Assembly (NCBI RefSeq): GCF_030504545.1
Contig: NZ_JAUKWP010000006.1
Span: 258-64,257, forward strand
DNA from: Lactobacillus sp. YT155
GTDB lineage: Bacteria; Bacillota; Bacilli; Lactobacillales; Lactobacillaceae
DNA: 64,000 bases
Direction of reading: 5' to 3'
Shown: positions 1-7,953 of the stretch, piece after piece
Numbering within the stretch: the stretch's first letter is position 1
Layout of the letters: each line of letters begins with the position of its first letter
Translations under genes and position numbers: made by a program
The notes under the pieces: generated by a model
What the model was told of the DNA's origin: nothing
The model's input: the letters and a program-made list of their open reading frames with translations, nothing else
Database searches by the model: none

Positions 1-97
1 TAATGCCTTGAACATGGCACTATTAGCTAGTGGAGTAGTCTTATTATCAAGTGTAGTTGGTTATACAATCTACAAGAATAAGAAAAAAGTAAACTAA
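1..97 (+). CDS. C-terminal end of a membrane- or wall-anchored protein (partial)
   Basis: The reading frame enters from the left edge and stops with TAA at 95-97. The last 31 codons encode a hydrophobic stretch (AL-NMALLASGVVLLSSVVGY) followed by a lysine-rich tail (KNKKKVN). This is the usual end of an LPXTG surface protein or a C-terminal membrane anchor; the LPXTG motif itself would lie upstream of the window and is not seen. A strong terminator follows directly, so this is the last gene of its unit. The identity of the protein cannot be told. Confidence 0.6.
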   Translation, partial: NALNMALLASGVVLLSSVVGYTIYKNKKKVN

Positions 98-100
98 TCC

Positions 101-134
101 AAAAAAGCCTTTATTTAATTAAAGGCTTTTTTTA
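101..134 (+). terminator. Rho-independent terminator
   Basis: AAAAGCCTTTA and TAAAGGCTTTT arms around a short AT loop, followed by a T run. It closes the truncated surface-protein gene. Confidence 0.85.
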
Positions 135-177
135 TAAGCTTAAGCAATGTCATTAAAAAATGAAAAGGAGAGAAGAT

Positions 178-447
178 ATGAAAAAAACTCTACTATCTCT
201 ATTTATTCTTATCGCTGGAATATTTATTGGATTCTTTGGAAATAAAATATATCAACAAAGTACTGTTGATAAAAATAATTCTGATTATACAATAGTTAAA
301 GGTCCAACCCGTAAAAAAACAATCACCTATAAAGAGGCTGATAAAGACACTTCTTTTTCTTTTCAAAATAAAGAAGGGCAGCTTTGCGTTGTTGTAAAAC
401 ATAATAATACTTTTATGCTTTACCAACTAAAAGATCCTAATAACTAG
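178..447 (+). CDS. Small membrane-anchored protein of unknown function
   Basis: An 89-residue protein. The N-terminus MKKTLLSLFILIAGIFIGFF is one hydrophobic segment with lysines in front, either an uncleaved signal anchor or a signal peptide. The remainder is polar and lysine-rich, so it probably faces outside. I chose the ATG at 178 because AAAGGAG (164-170) sits 7 nt before it; an in-frame ATG at 160 lies upstream of that site and has none of its own. Terminators flank the gene on both sides, so it is monocistronic. No family recognised. Confidence 0.65.
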   Translation: MKKTLLSLFILIAGIFIGFFGNKIYQQSTVDKNNSDYTIVKGPTRKKTITYKEADKDTSFSFQNKEGQLCVVVKHNNTFMLYQLKDPNN

Positions 448-463
448 TTTTGTAAAGAACAGC

Positions 464-497
464 AAAAAGTATTCACCTCGTTGTGAATACTTTTTTG
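464..497 (+). terminator. Rho-independent terminator
   Basis: AAAAGTATTCAC / GTGAATACTTTTTT inverted repeat with a short loop and T run, 15 nt after the small membrane protein gene. Confidence 0.85.
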
Positions 498-572
498 TTG
501 CGTAAATTTAAGCAATCTAATTAAAAATATTCTAGTTAATGGTAAAATAAAAAGAATATAGGACTGGTAAAT

Positions 573-1289
573 ATGAAAACATTAGCTTTTGACACTTCAA
601 ACACACAATTATCAATTTCAATTGATGCAGACAATCAACAGTTGGCATCTTTTTTTAGTGATGAAAAAAAGACTCATAGTGTGACACTGTTACCAGCAAT
701 TAAACAGTGCTTACAAGAAGCTAATCTGGATATCAAAGATATTGACGAAATCATTGTTGCTCAAGGCCCAGGGTCATTTACCGGAGTGCGAATTGCTGTG
801 ACTACAGCTAAGACTCTTGCTTGGACACTTGATGTCGATTTAAAAGGTGTTTCTAGCCTGGCTCTAATTGCTTCAAATATTAAGGATGAAGATAAAATAA
901 TTGTGCCTTATTTTGATGCCAGAAGAAGTAATGTTTTTGCGGGAGCCTATCAGTTAGTCGATGGGAAATTGATAGAATGTGTGGCTGATGGTCATTATGT
1001 GATTGATGACCTGATTGAAAAATTACAAGAGTTAGAAAATGAAGTCGTCTTTGTTGGTCCAGAAATCGAAGAATTAACTACCAAGGCAAATACTAAATTA
1101 ACAAAAGTTGAGTTTTCTAGTGATAACGATCCTGATGCTCATAATTTAGTGAAATTAGCTGAACAAGTACAACCGGTTGAAGATATTGACGCATTTATTC
1201 CAACTTACTTGCGATATACCAAGGCGGAATATGACTGGCTAAAAACTAAGCATAAGGCAGATGACGATGGTTATGTTCAACGAGTTTAA
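573..1289 (+). CDS. tsaB: tRNA threonylcarbamoyladenosine biosynthesis protein TsaB
   Basis: A 238-residue ASKHA-fold protein. The N-terminus MKTLAFDTSNTQLSISI and the motif QGPGSFTGVRIAVTTAK (about residues 70-86) are diagnostic of TsaB (YeaZ). TsaB is the non-catalytic partner of TsaD in transferring threonylcarbamoyl to A37 of ANN-decoding tRNAs in the cytoplasm. The length is normal for the family. It is the first gene of tsaB-rimI-tsaD, the standard Firmicute order, and its 3' end overlaps rimI, which implies translational coupling. No odd features. Confidence 0.95.
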   Translation: MKTLAFDTSNTQLSISIDADNQQLASFFSDEKKTHSVTLLPAIKQCLQEANLDIKDIDEIIVAQGPGSFTGVRIAVTTAKTLAWTLDVDLKGVSSLALIASNIKDEDKIIVPYFDARRSNVFAGAYQLVDGKLIECVADGHYVIDDLIEKLQELENEVVFVGPEIEELTTKANTKLTKVEFSSDNDPDAHNLVKLAEQVQPVEDIDAFIPTYLRYTKAEYDWLKTKHKADDDGYVQRV

Positions 1290-1797
1290 GAAGATATTTC
1301 AACGTCCCTTTAAATTAGCTGAACAGCAGATGATTATTGCTGATAATCAGTATCAAATACGGACAGCTAAGTTGATGGATTTAGCTAGGCTTTACGAACT
1401 GCAAAGGGCAGTATTTGCTGGCGAAGAGCCGTGGACCAAGCAAACTTATATTGCTGAACTTACCAATCGCCGTTCGCTATATTTAGTTGTGGAAATTCAC
1501 GATGAAATTGTTGGTTTTGCTGGAATATCGAAAAGAAACAGACATGAAGTTCATATAACAAATATTGGAATTGACCCTGACTTTCAACATCAGGGTTTAG
1601 GGTGCTTTGTGCTAGATAAGTTTTTCAAAATGGCACGTGACGGTGACTATCAAAAAATCACCTTGGAAGTTGATATAAATAATCAACATGCTATTGATTT
1701 GTACAAAGCTTTAGATTTTTACGAAGTCAAACTCGAACGTAATTACTATGATAATGGCAACGATGCCTTAACGTTATGCAAGCAAATAAACAAGTAG
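1267..1797 (+). CDS. rimI: Ribosomal-protein-alanine N-acetyltransferase RimI (GNAT family)
   Basis: About 176 residues. The GNAT acetyl-CoA loop is visible as GIDPDFQHQGLGCFVLDKF (about residues 105-123), with the RimI-like EVDINNQHAIDLYKALDF segment after it. The predicted role is N-terminal acetylation of a ribosomal protein (S18 in E. coli); in Firmicutes the gene travels with tsaB and tsaD. A stretch of about 35 residues precedes the GNAT core. The start is uncertain: ATG codons at 1261, 1267 and 1273 are all in frame inside the end of tsaB. I took 1267 because AAGG (1254-1257) is spaced best for it. Confidence 0.85.
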   Translation: MVMFNEFKKIFQRPFKLAEQQMIIADNQYQIRTAKLMDLARLYELQRAVFAGEEPWTKQTYIAELTNRRSLYLVVEIHDEIVGFAGISKRNRHEVHITNIGIDPDFQHQGLGCFVLDKFFKMARDGDYQKITLEVDINNQHAIDLYKALDFYEVKLERNYYDNGNDALTLCKQINK

Positions 1798-1806
1798 GAG
1801 AGAATC

Positions 1807-2817
1807 TTGAAGGATACCTTGATTTTAGCTTTTGAATCCAGTTGCGATGAAACAAGTGTCGCAGTTATCAAAAACGGTAAAGAAATACTATCAAACATTA
1901 TTGCAACTCAAATCAAAAGTCATCAAAGATTTGGCGGGGTTGTTCCTGAAGTGGCCAGTCGCCACCATGTTGAACAAATCACCGTCTGTACAGATTTGGC
2001 TCTTAAAGAAGCTAAAGTTACCTATGATGATTTAGATGCCGTAGCGGTGACGTATGGACCAGGATTGGTAGGATCATTATTAATCGGTATTATGGCAGCT
2101 AAAAGTATCGCTTTTGCCCATAGTTTACCTTTGATTAAGGTTAATCACTTAGCTGGACATATTTATGCCGCTAATTTGGTTAGTGACTTACAATATCCAT
2201 TCATGAGTTTGATTGTCTCTGGTGGACACACTGAAATAGTTAAAGTCAGTGCTCCAGGAGAATTCGAACGCCTTGGTGATACTCGTGATGATGCTGTGGG
2301 CGAAGCTTTTGACAAAATCGGGCGGGTATTAGGTTTGAAATATCCTGCCGGTAAACAAATCGATGAAATGGCACAATTAGGAAAAGATACCTTCAATTTC
2401 CCCCGAGCAATGTTGCAAGAAGACAACTTAGACTTCAGTTTTAGTGGTCTAAAAAGTGCTTTTATTAATACAGTTCATCATGCTGATCAAATTGGCGAAG
2501 AACTAGATAAGAATGATTTGGCAACTAGTTTTCAAGAATGTGTGATTGATATTTTGACCGAGAAAACTTTTAGAGCTTTGAAAGATAATCCGGTTAAGCA
2601 ATTAGTAGTTGCTGGTGGAGTGGCAGCTAATAGTGGACTTAAAAAAAGATTCACTGATGAAATTAAGAAGAGAAATCTGGACTTAGAATTAATTGTCCCA
2701 CCAATTCGTTTGTGCGGCGATAATGCAGCGATGATTGGTGCAGCAGCACAAGTTGAATTTGAAAAAGGAAACTTTGCCGACTTGGACTTAAATGCCGACC
2801 CAAGTCTGGATTTATAA
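1807..2817 (+). CDS. tsaD: tRNA N6-adenosine threonylcarbamoyltransferase TsaD
   Basis: A 336-residue Kae1/YgjD-family protein, the catalytic subunit that transfers the threonylcarbamoyl group to A37 of tRNA. Visible hallmarks: [12 protein letters not shown] near the N-terminus, the metal-binding HLAGH motif (about residue 115), SGGHTEIV, and the C-terminal [13 protein letters not shown] and [13 protein letters not shown] motifs. It starts with TTG at 1807 after GGAGAG, 9 nt behind rimI. A terminator after the stop ends the operon. Full length and intact. Confidence 0.97.
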   Translation: MKDTLILAFESSCDETSVAVIKNGKEILSNIIATQIKSHQRFGGVVPEVASRHHVEQITVCTDLALKEAKVTYDDLDAVAVTYGPGLVGSLLIGIMAAKSIAFAHSLPLIKVNHLAGHIYAANLVSDLQYPFMSLIVSGGHTEIVKVSAPGEFERLGDTRDDAVGEAFDKIGRVLGLKYPAGKQIDEMAQLGKDTFNFPRAMLQEDNLDFSFSGLKSAFINTVHHADQIGEELDKNDLATSFQECVIDILTEKTFRALKDNPVKQLVVAGGVAANSGLKKRFTDEIKKRNLDLELIVPPIRLCGDNAAMIGAAAQVEFEKGNFADLDLNADPSLDL

Positions 2818-2850
2818 AAAGACTTAATCGATGAGATTGAGTCTTTTTTT
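2816..2850 (+). terminator. Rho-independent terminator after tsaD
   Basis: AAAAAGACTTAATC / GATTGAGTCTTTTTTT stem with one G-U pair and a T run, beginning at the tsaD stop codon. Confidence 0.85.
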
Positions 2851-2895
2851 ATATATAATTGACGTAAATGGATAAGTTCGTGAGGAGGGATAAGA

Positions 2896-3486
2896 ATGAA
2901 GAATAATATTGTTTCTGAAAAAGAGTTTCAAGCTGATTTTTCGAAGATATTAGAAGAATTGCCTAATAAAAACGCTCAGACTTTGTACTGGTCATTGGTA
3001 AAAACTAAGCTAGGCTCGATGGTTGTAATCAGTGACGATGAGAAGATTTTCCTATTAGAATTCGTCAATAATGAAAAGTTGACAAAAGAAATTCCTGCCT
3101 TTAAAAAACGACTAAATGCAAAGATAACTAAGCGAAAAACTGATGTAATTCAACAATTACAAAAAGAATTAGATGAATATTTTGCGGGTAAAAGAATAAA
3201 CTTCGACTTACCAACTCAACTGGTAGGAACAGATTTTCAAGAAAGTGTCTGGAAGGAATTAACTAAGATTCCGAGTGGTCAAACAATTTCTTATAAAGAT
3301 TTAGCAAGGGGAATTGGAAATCCCAATGCGACTAGAGCAGCTGCAAATGCCACCGGTAAGAATCCCGTTGCACTAATAGTTCCTTGTCATCGAGTCATCA
3401 GTAATGATGGTAGTATAGGTGGTTACGGTGGTGGACTTGATAGAAAAGAATGGTTACTTGAACATGAAAGAGAAGTAAAAAAATAG
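2896..3486 (+). CDS. ogt: Methylated-DNA--protein-cysteine S-methyltransferase (Ogt-like)
   Basis: A 196-residue DNA repair protein. The suicide-cysteine motif IVPCHRVIS is present with the acceptor Cys at residue 164, followed by the family's GGYGGG segment. Upstream are FQESVWKELTKIPSGQTISY and the helix-turn-helix TRAAANA (arginine finger). The protein removes O6-alkyl groups from guanine by transfer to its own cysteine. The first 95 residues form the less conserved N-terminal domain. A GGAGGG site precedes the ATG. It is a single gene with its own terminator, convergent with the GH92 gene. Confidence 0.93.
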   Translation: MKNNIVSEKEFQADFSKILEELPNKNAQTLYWSLVKTKLGSMVVISDDEKIFLLEFVNNEKLTKEIPAFKKRLNAKITKRKTDVIQQLQKELDEYFAGKRINFDLPTQLVGTDFQESVWKELTKIPSGQTISYKDLARGIGNPNATRAAANATGKNPVALIVPCHRVISNDGSIGGYGGGLDRKEWLLEHEREVKK

Positions 3487-3511
3487 ACAACCGAGGGGTT
3501 GTCTATTTTAA
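3481..3511. terminator. Bidirectional terminator between ogt and the GH92 gene
   Basis: Perfect 12-bp arms AAATAGACAACC / GGTTGTCTATTT with loop GAGG. The run of T on one side and of A on the other suits both convergent genes. It overlaps the ogt stop codon. Confidence 0.8.
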
Positions 3512-3529
3512 TTTGTTGAAACACTTAAT

Positions 3530-5677
3530 TCACTTAATTTTACTCAAACTATACGGTAATTCATCTTTACTATAATTTCTTGGATGAGGAACTATTCCTA
3601 ATCGAAATTCTATATTTCCACCTCTCATCAAGTCATCGTGATTGAAATATAAATTTGTATATTTTTTATTATTCAAAGTTATATCATCGATAAAAAGTTG
3701 TTGTTCTTGATTTGGAGTAGAAGAGATTTTAAGGCTTTTTCCACTTGATAATTTGATAGTAACTTTATCAAATATCGGCATACCAACTACATATTGTTTG
3801 CTTCCAGGAGTTACAGGGTAAAAACCTAAAGAGCTAAATATAAACCAGCTTGCCATGCTTCCGTTGTCTTCGTCGCCAGGATAACCAGTTACTGAATCGT
3901 CGAAAAAAATAGTGGTTAATTGTTTTAGAAGTGGTTGAGCCATTTCTGGTTTTCCAATGTAATTAAAGAGATAGGGTATGTGGAAACTAGGTTGGTTAGA
4001 AATTGCTAGTTGTCCTAACTCAACAGCAGCCATTTCACTCATTTCGTGAATTTCTCGATTGTATTTACCAACGCCAAACACAGGTGATTGGTTACAAAGT
4101 TCTATTAATCTTTGAGAAAAGCTTTCTGTTCCACCAAATAGTTGTACTAACCCAGCAAAATCATGATATACAGAATAGCTATTTTGCCAGGCACTTCCTT
4201 CAGTATAGTCGGTGCCCCATTCGTAAGGGTTGAAATTATCTCTAAGCTGGTTCTTACGATTTTTTGCAACCATAAATTTAGATTCTGGATCGAAAATATT
4301 CCGGTAATTGAGAGACTGTGTTCTGTAATATTCAAAGTCTTTCATTTCATTAAGTATATATGCTACTTGAGAAATGCAAAAATCACTGTAACAGTAGTCT
4401 AAAGTGTGGTTAACTGATTCATCGTAATCCATCGGAACAAATCCGTATTTTAAATAATCTTTAGTTCCGCTTCTACCGTAGTTAGTTTTTTTGCTCTCGA
4501 CAGTGGCGGTTTTTTTCATTGCTTTGAATAACTCTGGAAGAAATTTACGCCCTATATCCTTCGTAGCAGCGTCTGCAATAACAGCATCAACTAAAGTTCC
4601 TGGCATAAGCCCTCTTTCGTCTGGAGACAACCATTTAGGCAAAAATCCAGTTTCCTTATAACTGTTGAGTATTCCTTCTAAAATTTCCTCATATTGGTCT
4701 TGAGCAATTAATGAAAACAACGGATAAACGGTTTTATATGTATCCCAAAATCCATTGTTGGTATATAGCTTTCCTCTTCGAATTTTTCTGTTGAATGTAT
4801 CAAAATGGATGGAATTACCATCTTTATCAACTTCATAAAACTTTTGAGGAAAAAGAAAGACTCTATATAGGTTATGGTAAAAAGTTGATACTTGAGTACT
4901 ATCGTGATGATTAATAGTTATTTTATTTAATTGATCTTCCCATGCGTCTTCTCCATTCTTTAGATAGTCTTGCAAACTCCAATCTATTTCCTTACTTAAA
5001 TTAAACTTTGCTTGTTCCTCAGATATATAAGAAGTTCCGAACTTTATAGTTTGATCATTGTAATTTTTAAAAATGATTTTGAATATTCCATATTCTTCTT
5101 GTGAAATATTTTCTATAGTGAATTCAGAGGAAAAAGAGAAATTAAAGAAGAATTTAAAATCAGGATCTTCAGACTCCTTGTAATTAGATAAGTATCCTGA
5201 GATGGATTTTTTACTATTTTTAGTTACTTGATACTTGCCAGGTATGTACATCAAGAGCCCAAGTTCTTGTGTTGAAGAGTTATCTAGATGTAAAAGCCCT
5301 CCATAACAACTAGGAATTAATTGTGAAGTTACTTGATATTTTGATTCGATTATCTTTAAGGTGTTTGGTTGAAAAACACTTTGCTTAGGATTGTAGGAAG
5401 TTTGGACAGATTCAAAATCATATTTATTTAAATCTCCACTAAAAGGGAGCAATAAAAAACTGGAAAAATCTTCCATCCATGGACTTGGTTGATGAGTCAA
5501 TCTAAATCCTTGAAACATATTTTCTAGAGGGTTGAACCACCATTGGTTATCTGAATTTGTTTGTGGACAAAAGTAATTCATTCCAAAAGGAACTCCAGTG
5601 TAGGGGAGACAATTGCCATTTGAAAAATACATATTATTATTTGTCCCTTGCCGAGTATCAATTGAATTTATTAGCAT
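3530..5677 (-). CDS. GH92 family alpha-mannosidase (intracellular)
   Basis: A 715-residue glycoside hydrolase family 92 enzyme; the family cleaves alpha-mannosidic bonds, mostly alpha-1,2, with inversion and a calcium ion. Signatures: RLTHQPSPWMEDF near residue 80, YTEGSAWQNSY (catalytic glutamate region, near 490) and GDEDNGSMASWFIFSSLGFYP (general-base aspartates, near 600). There is no signal peptide, whereas many characterised GH92 enzymes of gut Bacteroidota are exported; this one should act on imported oligosaccharides. Start at 5677 after AAGGGA. It lies 42 bp downstream of the GntR-type gene on the same strand, probably co-transcribed with it, and divergent from the MBL-MFS-GH125-ROK operon. 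Confidence 0.9.
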   Translation of the reverse strand: MLINSIDTRQGTNNNMYFSNGNCLPYTGVPFGMNYFCPQTNSDNQWWFNPLENMFQGFRLTHQPSPWMEDFSSFLLLPFSGDLNKYDFESVQTSYNPKQSVFQPNTLKIIESKYQVTSQLIPSCYGGLLHLDNSSTQELGLLMYIPGKYQVTKNSKKSISGYLSNYKESEDPDFKFFFNFSFSSEFTIENISQEEYGIFKIIFKNYNDQTIKFGTSYISEEQAKFNLSKEIDWSLQDYLKNGEDAWEDQLNKITINHHDSTQVSTFYHNLYRVFLFPQKFYEVDKDGNSIHFDTFNRKIRRGKLYTNNGFWDTYKTVYPLFSLIAQDQYEEILEGILNSYKETGFLPKWLSPDERGLMPGTLVDAVIADAATKDIGRKFLPELFKAMKKTATVESKKTNYGRSGTKDYLKYGFVPMDYDESVNHTLDYCYSDFCISQVAYILNEMKDFEYYRTQSLNYRNIFDPESKFMVAKNRKNQLRDNFNPYEWGTDYTEGSAWQNSYSVYHDFAGLVQLFGGTESFSQRLIELCNQSPVFGVGKYNREIHEMSEMAAVELGQLAISNQPSFHIPYLFNYIGKPEMAQPLLKQLTTIFFDDSVTGYPGDEDNGSMASWFIFSSLGFYPVTPGSKQYVVGMPIFDKVTIKLSSGKSLKISSTPNQEQQLFIDDITLNNKKYTNLYFNHDDLMRGGNIEFRLGIVPHPRNYSKDELPYSLSKIK

Positions 5678-5719
5678 GATAAAAAATCCCTTTTATTTAT
5701 TTTGAAGAGCGAATTTAAT

Positions 5720-6814
5720 TTATTTTCTTGGGAAAGATATTCCTTCCGATATTTTTGCCGGAATAAGAACTTTTTTCTCTGGAAGTGTTTTTTTAGCAAT
5801 TAATTGCATCACCATTTCCACCGCTTTTTCACCAATTAATTTTTCATTTTGCTTAATATGTGTAAATTCTGGAAGTCCATATAAAGTAGGAGGAGAGTCA
5901 AAGCAAATAATTCTCACGTCACTTGGAATTTGTTTATTTAATGATTTGGCAGCATATTTAATGGTTTCTGCCACCTCATAACTTAGAGCAAAAAATGTTT
6001 TTACGGTAGGGTGTGCATTCATAAAGGTAGCAACATTATCTATATCGTCATCGGTTATACTAGTTGCTTTTGTATTGATATTGTTAATCCAGTTTTCTTG
6101 TGGAATGTTTATCATATTTTCTGCACTGTAATTTTTAATGGCTTGGAGTCTGTCATTTTGGACCGTATCATTGGTTGCACTATAGCAAACTGCAAGATTT
6201 GAACTGGAGGTGGCTGATATATAGTCCAAAGCCTTGTAGATTGCGTCAATATTGTCTGTACTGACTGAGTATTGATTATATATTTGAATATTCAAATCGA
6301 TAAAAACCACTGGAAAATCATCAATAACTAATTGAACTAATTCATTATTTAAAAATTCTGACCTTGACGGAAGTATTATTATTCCGTCAACTTTACTTTT
6401 CTTAAAATTGTTAATTATTTTCTTTTCATTGTTAATGTCATCGTGGGACAAGCTGAATAATAGTTGAGCTTTGTCAGCTATGGTGTCTTCAATAGATTTA
6501 ACTAAATCAATTCCATAATGAGGAAAGAAATCAGTGAAAACTAATCCTATTTTTCTTTTATTGTTTTCAACATTTTTTTCTTGTTGAATTATAGAAGCTC
6601 CGTTTGGATTTACAAAAGTTCCCTTTCCTTTTTGGCGCACAATAAGCTGCTCTTCAGTTAACGACTTAAGAGCGCTATTTATTGTTATTTTACTTACGGA
6701 ATATATATTAACTAACTCTGCTTCGGTAGGTAATTGAGAGCCAATGCTATATTCATTGGTAAGGATCTTTTTTTTGATGTCCTCGGCAATTTTTTTATAT
6801 AGTGGTTTGTTCAT
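5720..6814 (-). CDS. GntR-family transcriptional regulator with LacI-type sugar-binding domain
   Basis: A 364-residue two-domain repressor of the AraR type. Residues 1-70 are a GntR winged helix (PLYKKIAEDIKKKIL, QLPTEAELVNIYSVSKITI, GKGTFV). Residues about 85-360 are a periplasmic-binding-protein-like effector domain (KIGLVFTDFFPHYGIDLVKS, KVDGIIILPSR). I placed the start at ATG 6814 because GAGGT lies 6 nt upstream; a GTG at 6826 overlaps that site. It probably senses a mannoside and controls both arms of the locus: two similar palindromes lie in the divergent intergenic region. Confidence 0.88.
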   Translation of the reverse strand: MNKPLYKKIAEDIKKKILTNEYSIGSQLPTEAELVNIYSVSKITINSALKSLTEEQLIVRQKGKGTFVNPNGASIIQQEKNVENNKRKIGLVFTDFFPHYGIDLVKSIEDTIADKAQLLFSLSHDDINNEKKIINNFKKSKVDGIIILPSRSEFLNNELVQLVIDDFPVVFIDLNIQIYNQYSVSTDNIDAIYKALDYISATSSSNLAVCYSATNDTVQNDRLQAIKNYSAENMINIPQENWINNINTKATSITDDDIDNVATFMNAHPTVKTFFALSYEVAETIKYAAKSLNKQIPSDVRIICFDSPPTLYGLPEFTHIKQNEKLIGEKAVEMVMQLIAKKTLPEKKVLIPAKISEGISFPRK

Positions 6815-6910
6815 GAAATACCTCACAATTTTGGTAAAAGTATTAACGTAATTACTCTAATATACGTACTTTATTATTACATAAAAAATATATATTGGAA
6901 TAATTTGTAT

Positions 6911-6935
6911 ATTTAACATATCACATATGTTAAAT
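6911..6935. promoter_or_regulatory. Candidate operator 1 of the GntR-type regulator
   Basis: A perfect inverted repeat with 11-bp arms ATTTAACATAT / ATATGTTAAAT around CAC, upstream of the regulator gene in the divergent spacer. Its core resembles the second palindrome at 7009-7024. Binding by the neighbouring regulator is inferred from position. Confidence 0.6.
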
Positions 6936-6994
6936 ATTGTAAACATTAAAATCCCTTTGAAATAAGGATTTAAATAAAATTAAAAGAAATTTTG

Positions 6995-7024
6995 TATAAT
7001 AAAAATTAATTTGACATGTTAAAT
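6995..7024 (+). promoter_or_regulatory. Promoter -10 and operator 2 of the mannoside operon
   Basis: TATAAT at 6995-7000 is a consensus -10. No good -35 was seen. A 16-bp near-palindrome ATTTGACATGTTAAAT follows at 7009-7024, sharing ACATNTTAAAT with operator 1. It would cover the start of transcription, the classic position for repression. Confidence 0.5.
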
Positions 7025-7052
7025 ATAGGGTGGTATTCTTACGGTGTAATTT

Positions 7053-7066
7053 TGGAAACGCATACA
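7053..7066 (+). promoter_or_regulatory. Weak cre-like site before the mannoside operon
   Basis: TGGAAACGCATACA matches the CcpA consensus TGWAANCGNTNWCA at 12 of 14 positions and lies in the leader between the -10 and the first gene. Possible catabolite repression; two mismatches keep this uncertain. Confidence 0.35.
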
Positions 7067-7086
7067 AAAAAGGGAGGATATATATT

Positions 7087-7920
7087 TTGAAAATCAAATA
7101 CCTTGGTACAAGCGCTGCGGAAAGAGTTCCAGCTGTTTTTTGTAAGTGCAGAGTCTGTGAAAATGCAAGAAAGGTAAAGGGAAAAGAGTTAAGGACACAA
7201 ACTCAGATTTTGTTAGATGATGGGGATTTGATGATAGATTTTCCGGGGGACACCTATCATCATCTAATGAAATATGATCTCGATATTACAGATATCGACT
7301 CACTCCTTTTAACACATTGGCATTCTGATCATCTCTACGCTGAAGACTTGGCGTATCGAATGGACGGATATGCTAATGGCATCACTAACAAGTTAGATAT
7401 TTATGGAAATGAGTTTGTACATGGTTTTTACAACCGGGCTTTTGAATTAGAAGGAAGAACTGATAAAAGTAAAATTGAATATCACGAAATAAATCCTTAT
7501 CAAAAGTTCCAAATTAAAGATTACACTATTTATTCTTTACCAGCTCAACACGGTAACTTTCAAGAAGATTGTTTTATATATGTAATTGAAAAAGATGGGA
7601 AACAAATGTTTTACACACATGATACTGGATATCCAACTGAAGAAATGTGGAATTTCTTGAAGAAAAATAATTTTAAATTTGATTTTGTTTCAATGGATTG
7701 TAATGAACAAGGAAAGAAAAACTATAGTGCTCATATGAACATTGAAAAGAATCAAGAAATGATTAGACAAATGAAAAAGCTCGGAATGTGTGACGAAAAG
7801 ACTGTTTTTGTTGCCGATCATTTTTCCCATAATGGTGGCAGTACACATGAAGAGATGAAGCAACTATTCTCAGATAAAAATGTAATTATTGCATACGATG
7901 GTTTAGAAATTGAATTTTAA
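7087..7920 (+). CDS. MBL-fold metallohydrolase (PhnP-like)
   Basis: A 277-residue metallo-beta-lactamase-fold protein. The metal motif LTHWHSDH is at about residues 79-86, with later ligands in YTHDTGY and VADHFSH. The N-terminal GTSAAERVPAVFCKCRVC contains a CxCxxC cluster like the structural zinc site of PhnP phosphodiesterases. The start is TTG at 7087, with AGGGAGG 9 nt upstream; an in-frame GTG at 7030 has no ribosome site. First gene of the operon MBL-MFS-GH125-ROK. Its link to mannoside use is unknown; cleavage of a cyclic or phosphodiester-linked sugar is a guess. Confidence 0.82.
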   Translation: MKIKYLGTSAAERVPAVFCKCRVCENARKVKGKELRTQTQILLDDGDLMIDFPGDTYHHLMKYDLDITDIDSLLLTHWHSDHLYAEDLAYRMDGYANGITNKLDIYGNEFVHGFYNRAFELEGRTDKSKIEYHEINPYQKFQIKDYTIYSLPAQHGNFQEDCFIYVIEKDGKQMFYTHDTGYPTEEMWNFLKKNNFKFDFVSMDCNEQGKKNYSAHMNIEKNQEMIRQMKKLGMCDEKTVFVADHFSHNGGSTHEEMKQLFSDKNVIIAYDGLEIEF

Positions 7921-7953
7921 AGAAAACGCTTAGTTTGATAGGAGATGATGACT

